Of a stretch of 31,710 nt of DNA, positions 23,743 to 31,172 are shown in pieces. The DNA is taken from the NCBI GenBank assembly GCA_041685835.1, contig JAWLEX010000025.1, forward strand, positions 1 through 31,710, written 5' to 3'. Origin of the DNA: JAIPEI01 sp041685835 (GTDB taxonomy: Bacteria > Desulfobacterota > DSM-4660 > Desulfatiglandales > HGW-15). The position numbers and the translations under genes are program-made. Each line of letters opens with the position of its first letter. The stretch's first letter is position 1. The notes beneath the pieces were generated by a model. That model made no database searches and was not told the DNA's origin. It saw nothing but the letters and a program-made list of their open reading frames with translations.

Positions 23743-23811
23743 GCTTTAGTTTTTCCGTGGACAGCAATATGAATTGTTTCAGCGGGAACCTGCCTCCCAT
23801 GGGGTAAGCAC

Positions 23812-24606
23812 ATGGGCAACGTGTTCGACAGGGGCACTGCCGGGCAATACGCTTTGTGGGCCCGGGGCCCTCAAGGTCAGGCCATGGACCGTTGGCTCGA
23901 GTCCTGTCTTCCGGGACTGCTTCGTGTCCACCCGGGGGAACGGGCCCTGGACATCGGTTGTGGGCATGGCTCACATCTTCTCTTACTGAAGAAGCTGGGG
24001 CTTGATATCTCCGGCGTGGATGCCTCTCCGCACATGATCCAAAAGGCCCGGGAGCGGCTGGGACACAGGTGCGAGCTGAGAATTGCCATGGCCGATGAGC
24101 TGCCGTTCGAGGACAATGCCTTTGACCTCTCGGTCATGATCCATACGCTCGAGTTTCTCGAAAACCCGATGGAGGCCCTGAGAGAGGCCGGCCGGGTGAC
24201 CCGCAGGGCCGTGTTCGTGGGAGTCATGAACAGCGTTTCCTTGGCCGGGCTGGTTCGGAAGATTTCTATCACTTCGCCGCCGCCGCCCCTGGATCGGTGC
24301 CGGTATTTCAGCCTCTGGGAACTCAAGGGACTGGTGCGAGCGGCCTTGGGCAGCGTGCCCGTCCACTGGCACTCCAGCTCGAGTTTGCAGCCTGTGATAG
24401 GCAGGGTATGCAGCATGGTCACAGGTTCCAGGTTCGAGCCGTCGCTTCCGTTCGGCACCTTTCTAGGGGTCTCCGCCGACGTGGTGTACCGATTCAAGAC
24501 AGACAATATGACCCTCAAGGTCCCTGTGCGCTCCAGGGGGCGCACGATCCCCGACGGGGCCGCCATGGGAGAACACAAATATATCATCAGGAGCCCGAAG
24601 CCATGA
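23812..24606 (+). CDS. Class I SAM-dependent methyltransferase
   Basis: 264 residues. The Methyltransf_11-type core is clear: ALDIGCGHGSHLLLLKKLG (motif I, about 45-63), ISGVDASPHMIQKARE (acidic Asp of motif post-I), AMADELPFEDNAFDLSVMIHTLEFLENP (motifs II-III). The C-terminal 100 residues contain PPPPLDRCRYFSLWELKGLV and are less typical, possibly the substrate part. There is no signal peptide. The stop overlaps the amrS start (ATGA), so the two are translationally coupled and may act on the same pathway, but the substrate is unknown. The RBS is modest (GGGGTAAGC). Confidence 0.85.
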   Translation: MGNVFDRGTAGQYALWARGPQGQAMDRWLESCLPGLLRVHPGERALDIGCGHGSHLLLLKKLGLDISGVDASPHMIQKARERLGHRCELRIAMADELPFEDNAFDLSVMIHTLEFLENPMEALREAGRVTRRAVFVGVMNSVSLAGLVRKISITSPPPPLDRCRYFSLWELKGLVRAALGSVPVHWHSSSSLQPVIGRVCSMVTGSRFEPSLPFGTFLGVSADVVYRFKTDNMTLKVPVRSRGRTIPDGAAMGEHKYIIRSPKP

Positions 24607-25613
24607 AAGAGGCTTATCTATATAAAAAAACCGACAAGGTCGGGGTCCAATGCAGTCTATGCAATCACCGCTGCCGTATAAAAGAAGGTAAAAAGGGTAT
24701 ATGCGGTGTTCGTGAGAACCACGGCGGTACCCTGTTCAGCCTGGTCTACGGCAAGGTGATCGCCAGGCACGTGGACCCTATTGAAAAGAAACCCCTGTTT
24801 CACTTCCTTCCCGGGAGTTTAAGCTACTCCATGGCCACGGTAGGCTGCAATTTCCATTGCCTCTTCTGCCAGAACTCGGACATCTCCCAGATGCCCGTGG
24901 ATCACGGTCGGGTCATGGGAGAGGACATGCCGCCGGAGGCCCTGGTGGACGAGGCCGAGCAGAGCGGTTCCGCCACCATCGCCTACACCTACACCGAGCC
25001 CACCATTTATTTCGAGCTGGCCCTGGACACTGCTCGCCTTGCCTCGGTCAGGGGTATAAGGAACGTATTCGTCACAAACGGATACATGACACGGGAATGC
25101 CTGGAAGAGATCCATCCGGACCTGCATGCGGCCAACGTGGACCTCAAGGCCTTCACGGACGGGTTTTACAAGGAACAGTGCGGTGCCAGGCTGGCCCCTG
25201 TCCTTCGTACGATCGAGACGATGAAACAGCAGGGGATATGGATCGAGATCACCACCCTGCTCATTCCGGGTCTGAACGACGATCCGGGCGAGCTTCGGGA
25301 CCTGGCCACGTTCATCGCCGGCGTGGACCCCGGCATCCCCTGGCACATAAGCCGGTTTCATCCCACCTACCGGCTCAATGACATCGGGGCCACTAAGAGC
25401 ACATTGATTCATCAGGCCCGTGACATCGGCCTCGAGGCCGGCCTCGAGTATGTCTATACGGGGAACCTGCCCGGTGACGATGGTGAGCGCACGGTGTGTC
25501 ACGCTTGTGGGGAGCTCCTGATCGACCGGTGGGGGTTTTCTGTCGGCAGTAACCGGATCGAGGACGGATCATGCCCCGGCTGCGGGGTGAAGATCCCGGG
25601 TGTGTGGTCGTGA
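24603..25613 (+). CDS. amrS: AmmeMemoRadiSam system radical SAM enzyme
   Basis: 336 residues, starting at the ATG that overlaps the preceding stop by 4 bases. The radical SAM cluster motif is CNFHCLFC (Cys82, Cys86, Cys89). The N-terminal segment has further cysteines (CSLCNHRC, GICGVR) typical of AmrS, which otherwise resembles pyruvate-formate-lyase-activating enzymes. YTYTEPTIYFE, NVFVTNGYM, VDLKAFTDGFYKEQCGARL, WIEITTLLIPGLND and SRFHPTYRL are the successive barrel strands. The C-terminus has a CHACG / CPGCG zinc-like pair. AmrS usually works with AmmeMemo partners AmrA and AmrB; neither is in the window. The system's chemistry is not established. A terminator follows at 25704-25753. Confidence 0.93.
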   Translation: MKEAYLYKKTDKVGVQCSLCNHRCRIKEGKKGICGVRENHGGTLFSLVYGKVIARHVDPIEKKPLFHFLPGSLSYSMATVGCNFHCLFCQNSDISQMPVDHGRVMGEDMPPEALVDEAEQSGSATIAYTYTEPTIYFELALDTARLASVRGIRNVFVTNGYMTRECLEEIHPDLHAANVDLKAFTDGFYKEQCGARLAPVLRTIETMKQQGIWIEITTLLIPGLNDDPGELRDLATFIAGVDPGIPWHISRFHPTYRLNDIGATKSTLIHQARDIGLEAGLEYVYTGNLPGDDGERTVCHACGELLIDRWGFSVGSNRIEDGSCPGCGVKIPGVWS

Positions 25614-25703
25614 GCTTTGCTGTTTGATCTTTTACCGGCAAGCTGCTAAACTGATCTAAGTCGTGTAGGGAGGGCCTGTCCGGGTTCTTCTTACCACAAC
25701 GGG

Positions 25704-25753
25704 ACCCCCGCTGATCCGTTCACGCGCCTTCTATCCTTCAGCGGGGGTTTTTT
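25704..25753 (+). terminator. Rho-independent terminator after amrS
   Basis: ACCCCCGCTGA (25704-25714) and TCAGCGGGGGT (25738-25748) form a perfect 11-bp stem with a 23-base loop, followed by a T-run (25748-25753). The next gene's GGAGGT site starts 3 bases after the T-run, so it could also act as an attenuator for that gene. Confidence 0.85.
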
Positions 25754-25768
25754 CGGAGGTCAAGAGCC

Positions 25769-25957
25769 ATGCTCAAGAAGGAAGACGAACTGGCCTTGAA
25801 GGTCACAAAGGAGATCGTGGTAAAGTTTATAGAAGTCGGACGTCTGTCGGTCGACTCGTTCGACAAAGACTTCACAAGAATCCACGAAACCATTCGAGAG
25901 GCCCTGGTCCATGTGGACCTTGAAGACCAGGCCCCGGTGAAGGAGGAAAAGGACTAG
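25769..25957 (+). CDS. Small hypothetical acidic protein
   Basis: 62 residues, unrecognised, starting ATG behind TCGGAGGTCAAGAG. Two predicted helices (EDELALKVTKEIVVKFIEVGR and DFTRIHETIREALVHV) and a charged C-terminal tail; no cysteines or membrane segment. The start lies directly after the terminator at 25704-25753, so expression must come either from read-through or from a start site inside the hairpin region. Small conserved proteins of this shape are known as hypothetical genes in Desulfobacterota, which is an impression only. It is convergent with truA 6 bases away. Confidence 0.65.
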   Translation: MLKKEDELALKVTKEIVVKFIEVGRLSVDSFDKDFTRIHETIREALVHVDLEDQAPVKEEKD

Positions 25958-25963
25958 CCTGAA

Positions 25964-26740
25964 TCAATAGGCCGCCGGCGCCTGTCCGTCACCTTCGTAA
26001 ACCACACGGACGAGAAAAAGCCCGCCTGCCGGCGCCTTGAGCCCCGCCTTTTGACGATCCCTTGCCCGCAGGATATCCAGGAAACCCTCCACCGAGGTCT
26101 TGCCCGTCCCCACATCCACCAGCGTGCCGGACATGCTTCGCACCATGTGGCGCAGGAATCCGTTTGCCTCGAATACCAGGCGGATGAGGCCGTCTTCCGG
26201 GCCCCTGAGTTCGGATCGAAGGATGTGTCTTACGGGATTTTGGTTGTTGCTGCCGCTGGACCGGAACGAGGTGAAGTCGTGCTCGCCCTGGACAAGGGGC
26301 AGGCAGCGAGCCAGGGCCTTCAGGTCGAGTGGGCGGGAGATATGCCAGACATAGTGACGAAGAAACACGTCCGGTTCGGGCCGGTTGAGGATTCGGTACT
26401 CGTAGACCTTGCTCTTGGCGCTGTACCGGGCGTGGAACGCGGGTGAAACGTCCTCTGCCCGGCGCACGAGGATGTCGGCTGGAAGGAGGCTGTTGAGACC
26501 CTTTAAAAATTCATCCGGTTCGAGGCGTGCGCCTGTCTCGAAGTGGCAGACCTGGCCCAGCGCATGGACCCCGGCATCAGTCCTGCCTGAACCGATAACC
26601 TTTACCTGCTCCCGGGTCATGACACTGATTTTTTCTTCGAGGACCGCCTGAATGGAGAGACCGTTTTTCTGGAACTGCCACCCATGATAACGGGTGCCGT
26701 CATAGGCGAGTACTAGCTTGATCTTCCGGGGATCCGCCAT
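25964..26740 (-). CDS. truA: tRNA pseudouridine38-40 synthase TruA
   Basis: 258 residues. It converts uridines 38-40 in the tRNA anticodon arm to pseudouridine. The catalytic Asp55 sits in GSGRTDAGVHALGQVCHF. Other family blocks are LVLAYDGTRYHGWQFQKNG, LNSLLPADILVRRAEDV, FHARYSAKSKVYEYRI, GEHDFTSFRSSG, and FEANGFLRHMVRSMSGTLVDVG. The length is typical. The RBS is weak. It lies 65 bases after rpsI on the same strand without a visible terminator, so rplM-rpsI-truA probably form one transcript. Confidence 0.96.
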   Translation of the reverse strand: MADPRKIKLVLAYDGTRYHGWQFQKNGLSIQAVLEEKISVMTREQVKVIGSGRTDAGVHALGQVCHFETGARLEPDEFLKGLNSLLPADILVRRAEDVSPAFHARYSAKSKVYEYRILNRPEPDVFLRHYVWHISRPLDLKALARCLPLVQGEHDFTSFRSSGSNNQNPVRHILRSELRGPEDGLIRLVFEANGFLRHMVRSMSGTLVDVGTGKTSVEGFLDILRARDRQKAGLKAPAGGLFLVRVVYEGDGQAPAAY

Positions 26741-26805
26741 GGTTCACGCCGGTAACGGTGTGCCGATATTTGTTCAACCCTTCGGGATGGCGCCGTATAA
26801 GAAAA

Positions 26806-27198
26806 TCAGCGCTTCGAGTACTGGTAGCGTGCCCTGGCCCCGGGCTGACCGTACTTCTTGCGCTCCTTCATCCTGGGATCGCGGGTGAGCAGAGAGGCCT
26901 TCTTAAGAGAAGGTCGCATGTCGATGTTTACATCCACAAGCGCCCGGCTTATACCATGCCGAATGGCCCCGGCCTGGCCGGTGTGTCCGCTGCCCCTCAC
27001 GGTTGCCTGTATGTCGTAGTTGCCGGTTGTGTCCGTAATTTCCAGGGGCTGTTTGATGAGGAGACGATCCGCTTCGCGGGTGAAATACTCCTCCAGGGGC
27101 TTCCTGTTTACAGTGATCAGTCCCTGGCCCGGTTTCAGCCAGACCCGCGCAACAGCGGTCTTTCGCTTGCCGACGGCGTGATATACCTGTTCAACCAT
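26806..27198 (-). CDS. rpsI: 30S ribosomal protein S9
   Basis: 130 residues, full length. The family's GKRKTAVARVWL start, GQAGAIRHGISRAL and LLTRDPRMKERKKYG segments are present. The C-terminal ARARYQYSKR is the tail that reaches toward the P-site tRNA. The ATG directly follows the rplM stop (TAA then ATG, no spacer), and the RBS (GGAG) is inside the end of rplM, so translation is coupled. The rplM-rpsI pair is a standard bacterial operon. Confidence 0.98.
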   Translation of the reverse strand: MVEQVYHAVGKRKTAVARVWLKPGQGLITVNRKPLEEYFTREADRLLIKQPLEITDTTGNYDIQATVRGSGHTGQAGAIRHGISRALVDVNIDMRPSLKKASLLTRDPRMKERKKYGQPGARARYQYSKR

Positions 27199-27627
27199 TT
27201 AGATCTCCAGTGTCTCCGGTTGCTGTGCCTCGTGGGGATGTCGGGGACCGGCGTAGACCTTGAGCTTTTTGAACTGACGCCGCCCCAGGCTGTTCTTGGG
27301 TAACATGCGTTTGACCGCCATGCGGATGATTTCCTCGGGCTTCTTCTCGAGCAACTCTCTGGCGGTGGTCTTCTTCAGCCCACCCTGGTAACCGCTGTAG
27401 CGGTAGTAGGCCTTCTGGTCCCACTTCTGGCCGGAAAAGACTATCTTTTCAGCGTTGACCACAACGATGAAATCTCCGGTGTCCGCGTGCGGAGTGAAAA
27501 TCGGCTTGTGCTTACCTCTGAGGCGATGTGCGATCTGCGAGGCCAGTCGCCCCACGATCTTGCCCTGCGCGTCCACGAGGTACCACTTTCTCTCGACGTC
27601 TTGTTCCTTGGCCACGAATGTCTTCAT
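27199..27627 (-). CDS. rplM: 50S ribosomal protein L13
   Basis: 142 residues from the ATG at 27627, exactly the usual length; a longer in-frame extension to 27738 crosses the promoter region and is rejected. The start MKTFVAKEQDVERKWYLVDA, then KIVGRLASQIAHRLRGKHKP, TGDFIVVVNAEKIVFSGQKWDQKAYYRYS and MLPKNSLGRRQFKKLKVYAGPRHPHEAQQP are all standard for L13. The RBS (TTAGGGAT) is close to the ATG. First gene of the rplM-rpsI unit. Confidence 0.98.
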   Translation of the reverse strand: MKTFVAKEQDVERKWYLVDAQGKIVGRLASQIAHRLRGKHKPIFTPHADTGDFIVVVNAEKIVFSGQKWDQKAYYRYSGYQGGLKKTTARELLEKKPEEIIRMAVKRMLPKNSLGRRQFKKLKVYAGPRHPHEAQQPETLEI

Positions 27628-27661
27628 ATCCCTAATCCTATAAGTAAATTCGAAACTGTAA

Positions 27662-27690
27662 TATCTACGGCAAACCCGGTCTGCTGTCAA
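27662..27690 (-). promoter_or_regulatory. Candidate sigma-70 promoter for rplM-rpsI
   Basis: On the minus strand a consensus TTGACA (complement of 27685-27690) and TAGATA (complement of 27662-27667) are separated by 17 bases, about 35 bases before the rplM ATG. Confidence 0.5.
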
Positions 27691-27731
27691 GGAAATTTTT
27701 GGGCTTTCCCCGGTTTCCACGAGAAATGGCA

Positions 27732-27760
27732 TTGACAACCGGGCTCAGACTTGCTAAATG
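27732..27760 (+). promoter_or_regulatory. Candidate promoter of the tRNA-Arg / tRNA-Lys unit
   Basis: TTGACA (27732-27737) and TAAATG (27755-27760) are 17 bases apart and end 20 bases before the first tRNA, the expected place for a tRNA promoter. Confidence 0.55.
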
Positions 27761-27780
27761 AAATGTTCTCAATTTGAGGG

Positions 27781-27857
27781 GCGCCCGTAGCTCAGCTGGA
27801 TAGAGCGCCGGGCTTCGAACCCGTAGGCCGCAGGTTCGAATCCTGCCGGGCGCGCCA
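27781..27857 (+). tRNA. tRNA-Arg (anticodon TCG)
   Basis: 77 bases with encoded CCA. Acceptor GCGCCCG (27781-27787) pairs with CGGGCGC (27847-27853), discriminator G, CCA 27855-27857. The anticodon loop CTTCGAA gives TCG at 27815-27817, reading CGA and relatives after wobble. The T arm GCAGG-TTCGAAT-CCTGC is canonical. The first anticodon-stem pair (27-43) is a C-T mismatch, the only irregularity. Confidence 0.96.
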
Positions 27858-27887
27858 GATTTGGGCAGCGAACCAACCACTCACAAT

Positions 27888-27963
<76 letters not shown>

Positions 27964-27980
27964 AGAAAATCAATGAGTTA

Positions 27981-28010
27981 AGGCCCTTCTTCGGAAGGGC
28001 CTTTTTCTTT
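27981..28010 (+). terminator. Terminator of the tRNA unit
   Basis: A perfect 9-bp stem AGGCCCTTC / GAAGGGCCT closed by a UUCG tetraloop (27990-27993) and followed by TTTTTCTTT. It lies 17 bases after the tRNA-Lys CCA. Confidence 0.93.
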
Positions 28011-28020
28011 CGCGGGCCTC

Positions 28021-28042
28021 TAGTGGAAGGATAGTGGAAGGA
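28021..28042 (+). repeat. Two tandem copies of TAGTGGAAGGA
   Basis: Copies at 28021-28031 and 28032-28042 are identical 11-mers. They lie just outside the tRNA terminator, where an integration junction is plausible. Between 28043 and 28256 I see no gene; short GGCGAAACG and GGGGCGAAT repeats occur at 28112, 28130, 28162 and 28172. Confidence 0.7.
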
Positions 28043-28091
28043 TTTTCTTTCAATGGAAGCCTTCCCGGGCCTGCCGTGGCAACAGAAAAGG

Positions 28092-28379
28092 TTATGCCCA
28101 ACACCTCCAGAGGCGAAACGGGCGATTGGGGCGAAACGCCTTAAGGGACGAGGGTTCTGGTGGGGCGAATAGGGGCGAATCTTCTGAAGAGTCTCCTGGA
28201 TTAAACGAGTCTCCCGTTGACCAGAATAGACCGACCACGGCATCCTCAGGCCCGTGTCCCAAAAGATATTCAAGGACGTATGAAGGCACGATGGCGTTTC
28301 CTTTGACCGTTCGTACGAGGTCCTTCCGGACCACCAGTCCAGGAAAGTGTTCGTTGATTTTTTGGTTCAGTTCGCTCAT
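28092..28379 (-). pseudogene. brxL: N-terminal remnant of BREX protein BrxL (Lon-like)
   Basis: The first 41 residues, MSELNQKINEHFPGLVVRKD to VPSYVLEYLLG, are a clear BrxL N-terminus (family pattern 'L...L..HFPG.VVRKDL...VKG...VPVYVLE.LLG'). After that the frame loses all similarity (about 28257 leftward) and ends after 95 residues, where full-length BrxL has over 650. BrxL is the Lon-like/MCM-like AAA+ component of BREX anti-phage systems. The start has AGGTGA before its ATG and follows the PglZ remnant by 14 bases, the natural gene order in BREX loci. A deletion between this point and the tRNA terminator is the simplest explanation. Confidence 0.8.
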
Positions 28380-28393
28380 CGGTCACCTGTCCG

Positions 28394-28744
28394 TCAAAAA
28401 TCAAAATCGCTGGTAAATGAACGCCTCATCAAATACCGCATGGAACCGTATTCCTTATAGTGCGAGGTTCCAGGGTGCTTCTCCATCAATTTCAAAATGA
28501 CCTCTTGGCCGTTGACCTGGTCCGCTTTCCGTGTGAGCAGGAAACGCACCTGAAGTTCCCTTTCCCCCGGGTTATTGGAGGTCCGGTCGAAGATCAGGTC
28601 ATGGCTGTCTGAAATCAGCTCCCCCTCCCCCGTATAGATACCCGCCTGAAGCATTCGAGGCTGGACCTTGGAAGTAACGGGTTGTGTCTGGTAGAACACA
28701 ACGGCGATTTGGCTGGAGCTGATTGTCGAACTGGATCCTCGCAA
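28394..28744 (-). pseudogene. pglZ: C-terminal remnant of a BREX PglZ-like protein
   Basis: Starting around SSQIAVVFYQTQ, the frame reads VQPRMLQAGIYTGEGELISD, LIFDRTSNNPGERELQVRFLL, ADQVNGQEVILKL and ends in YLMRRSFTSDFDF. I recognise this as the C-terminal beta-rich end of the alkaline-phosphatase-like PglZ proteins of BREX. The position immediately before brxL supports that, because pglZ precedes brxL in BREX types 1 and 4. The catalytic phosphatase core is missing: upstream there is no reading frame of useful length. The remaining ~110 residues would start at TTG 28744 and probably have no function. PglZ identity is moderate, the truncation is certain. Confidence 0.55.
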
Positions 28745-29019
28745 TTATCGCGGGATTTCTCAGCGGGTACCGGGCTGCGACACACATGAGCCAGGGCGAT
28801 AAACCAGACTCCGCCGAAGCAGCCGCATCTGAAGAGTCTGCGGAATGACCAACCAATTGCGATGCGCTGTCTAACAGCCATATCAACCCGGAACATACTG
28901 ATCCGCCGCCAGGTCTCAATACGTGCTTCTTTCTTCATCACTCCCTCCCATTGAAATACGAGCGTGGTGTGCGCGCTCAAATGGGAGGAATCATATATCT
29001 TGCCGGGCGCCCTCGAAAG
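28745..29019. other. Stretch without recognisable gene between the PglZ remnant and the toxin gene
   Basis: A minus-strand ORF could start at 28938 behind a GGGAGG site (MKKEARIETWRRISMFRV...) but it runs into the PglZ remnant in another frame and has a strange Cys/Trp/Phe-rich composition. It may be the start of a lost gene fused to the deletion point. On the plus strand nothing resembles an antitoxin. Confidence 0.3.
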
Positions 29020-29304
29020 GTGGGTCGGCTAGACGCTTACGGCATACCTTTTCCTTACTCCGACATGACCACAAAAAAGAGACGTCCGGTTTTCGTTGTG
29101 ACAGGATCTGGCCGTCATAATGATTTCATGGGGCCGGCTGTTTTATCAGCCGAGACCAAAGAATCAGCAGTTGCCATAGACGCCGGGGATATGGCTGCAG
29201 GAACATTGCCTAAGAAAAGCTGGATCCGATATGATAAGCTTTTTACGCTTAGCTCCCACATAATCACAAAAACCTATGGCTCGTTGTGGATCTGCCGAAT
29301 ATAA
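29020..29304 (+). CDS. MazF/PemK-family toxin-like protein, possibly truncated
   Basis: About 94 residues from a GTG at 29020; TTG 28951 and ATG 28981 give longer but unconserved N-termini, and none has a good RBS. The core PFPYSDMTTKKRRPVFVVTG, then VAIDAGDMAAGTLPKKSWIRYDKLFTLSSHIITKTYGSL follows the MazF/PemK order: SH3-like barrel, 'RPV.V' strand and the 'L.K.SWIR..K.FTL' block. Active members cut mRNA. The usual last helix after 'G.L' is replaced by WICRI, and the end overlaps the convergent aldehyde oxidoreductase gene by 31 bases, so the C-terminus was probably changed by a rearrangement. No antitoxin gene is next to it. It may be an inactive orphan. Confidence 0.65.
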   Translation: MGRLDAYGIPFPYSDMTTKKRRPVFVVTGSGRHNDFMGPAVLSAETKESAVAIDAGDMAAGTLPKKSWIRYDKLFTLSSHIITKTYGSLWICRI

Positions 29305-31073
29305 AAATATAAAGGGCGTCCCTCCTTAGCGTCCCATCCCCGATGGGTATAATAATCCTTCACCATGGTTCCAAGCTCCTGCTCCGAGATTCTGTGGCCC
29401 GATGGAAGGGCCTCTCGACAGAGCCGCATGGGAAGTCGATCCTGTTCCGGTTTCAGGCCCTCTCTCAGGTTAAAGCTTCTTGTCATATCAGCGATAAAAG
29501 AGGCCTTCCCTCTAAGATCCTCCGTGGATGCAGGGATGCCTGTCGTCAGGAGAACGATTTTTTCAAGTTCCTCCCAGGGATAGATATCCCGGTAGAACCG
29601 GCAGAAAATCAGGGAATCAAAGATATTGAGGCGGTCTTCATAATCGACGAGCATTTCAGCCTTGCCGTGGATTGCGTCCGGCGCAATGAGTCCGGCCAGT
29701 TCCGGCTTGTAAAAGGTGGTTCGCAAGTGACAGGCCCCCCGGTCGGAGGTTGCATAGGAAAGCCCCATCCCCTTTAGCACTCTCGGCTCATAACCTGCAG
29801 GCTCCATGCCCTTCACGTGAACGGCGACTTCTTCCAGGTCCCAGATTTTTGCGGCATGAATAATGCCTTCGGCCAGAACATCGCCGATGCCTCTTCGGTT
29901 CGAGATGAGATTCAGAAGGTCTGCAACACCTCGGGCATCCCCATATTCGATGGGATAGTCCACCTTCTTTTGTTTTGCCGCTTCCATGGTAAAGGCGCAC
30001 AGGTTGCCGGCAGTGATCGTGTCCATACCCAGGCGGTCGCATAAATCGTTGAGATGAGCGATCTCGCCAATATCATCGATCATGCACAATCCCCCAAAGG
30101 CATAGATGGTCTCATACTCCGGACCTTCGATTACCAGGCCTTTGTGACGGCCGCTCATCAAGGTTGCCTTGCGACCGCAGGCCATGAAGCACTTAAGGCA
30201 CGCACTGGGTTTGACCTCATGCTCCTGATGGAATCTTTCCCCGGATATTTTTTCCCAATGGTCACAGGTGCCCTGATACCAGTACCTTGCGGGAAATGCT
30301 TGCATCCGGTTCATAATGGCCACCATCATGGTGGTGCCGAGAGACTTGTATGCCTTTACCCCGGGTTGTTCCGAATTCCTCTTGGAAAATGCCTTGGCAT
30401 AGGCTGCCACTCCTTTCGGATTGGCAAGTGGTCTTTTCCGGTCTCCCTGGAATAAAGCGGCCTTGAGTTTCTTGGCCCCCATTACCGCGCCCACGCCGGT
30501 TCGGCCCGCAGAGCGCCAGTAGTCGTTCTCAATCACCGCAAAGCGGACTCCGTTCTCCCCTGCCGGTCCGATCACCACGGCGCCGACTTTTTTAATGCCT
30601 TCTCCAGGAAGAACGAACCTTTTTCTTGCCTCCTTTTCGCTGCGATAGGTATCTGCACCCCAGAGATCGCCTGCATCGAAAAACTTGCATCCTCCCGGAT
30701 GGATGCAAATAGCTGTGGGCGTCTTTGCAGCGCCCCGGATCACGACTGCGTCGAATCCTGCAGAGTCAATAGCTTCAGGGACCTTGCCACCTGAATAGGA
30801 TTCGCTGTAAAAGCCGGTCAGCGGAGATTTCGTGAATACGCCGTAGCGGCTCCCGCCCCAGAGCATGCTCCGGCAGACAGGACCAGTTGCAAAAATCAGA
30901 TGGTTTTCTTCTGAAAAAGGCGAAACACCGGGTGGATTCTTGTCCAGAACCAAATGGGTTGCCAATCCCTTGCCCCCGATGCATTTTTCCAAAACTGTCT
31001 CGGATAAGGATTCGATCTCAAAAGAGCGATCCGTAAGATCGACAACCAGGATCCTTCCGTAAGAGCTGTGCAT
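29274..31073 (-). CDS. aor: Tungsten-type aldehyde:ferredoxin oxidoreductase
   Basis: 599 residues, complete. It oxidises aldehydes to acids (or the reverse) using ferredoxin and a bis-pterin tungsten centre, in the cytosol. The N-terminal AFOR_N domain has GRILVVDLTDRSFE, GGKGLATHLV, GPVCRSMLWGGSRYGVFTKSPLTG and GRTGVGAVMGAKKLKA (191-205). The [4Fe-4S] ligands are Cys292, Cys295, Cys299 and Cys491. EGPEYETIYAFGGLC (316-330) and DRLGMDTITAGN (346-357) are standard AOR motifs of domains 2-3. A GGCAGGGAG site precedes the ATG. It is monocistronic here, with no ferredoxin or moa genes next to it. The C-terminal 15 residues (RPLYFYIRQIHNEP) overlap the toxin gene and may be extended. Confidence 0.95.
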   Translation of the reverse strand: MHSSYGRILVVDLTDRSFEIESLSETVLEKCIGGKGLATHLVLDKNPPGVSPFSEENHLIFATGPVCRSMLWGGSRYGVFTKSPLTGFYSESYSGGKVPEAIDSAGFDAVVIRGAAKTPTAICIHPGGCKFFDAGDLWGADTYRSEKEARKRFVLPGEGIKKVGAVVIGPAGENGVRFAVIENDYWRSAGRTGVGAVMGAKKLKAALFQGDRKRPLANPKGVAAYAKAFSKRNSEQPGVKAYKSLGTTMMVAIMNRMQAFPARYWYQGTCDHWEKISGERFHQEHEVKPSACLKCFMACGRKATLMSGRHKGLVIEGPEYETIYAFGGLCMIDDIGEIAHLNDLCDRLGMDTITAGNLCAFTMEAAKQKKVDYPIEYGDARGVADLLNLISNRRGIGDVLAEGIIHAAKIWDLEEVAVHVKGMEPAGYEPRVLKGMGLSYATSDRGACHLRTTFYKPELAGLIAPDAIHGKAEMLVDYEDRLNIFDSLIFCRFYRDIYPWEELEKIVLLTTGIPASTEDLRGKASFIADMTRSFNLREGLKPEQDRLPMRLCREALPSGHRISEQELGTMVKDYYTHRGWDAKEGRPLYFYIRQIHNEP

Positions 31074-31172
31074 ACTCCCTGCCTTTCTTTCATACCGGCC
31101 GATATAAGAAGCCTTTACCTTGATGGTTTATTACAGCTCAGCAGCTCTCAATCCATTCTTTCAAATGAATGG

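Noticed and set aside
23681..23974. ORF with the string HEEHEDRED
   Set aside because: The string is the translation of an intergenic repeat.
26758..27303. 181-codon plus-strand ORF across rpsI and rplM
   Set aside because: It runs antisense to two certain ribosomal protein genes.
27665..27880. Minus-strand ORF over tRNA-Arg reading APGRIRTCGLRVRSPALYP
   Set aside because: This is the well-known antisense translation of a tRNA gene, often mis-annotated as a protein.
28112..28180. Short GGCGAAACG and GGGGCGAAT repeats as a possible CRISPR array
   Set aside because: Units are only 9 bases, unevenly spaced and without spacer structure; no cas genes in the window.
28615..28938. Minus-strand ORF starting MKKEARIETWRR with a GGGAGG site
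   Set aside because: It overlaps the PglZ remnant in another frame and has an odd composition; perhaps only the first residues are a remnant of a real gene.
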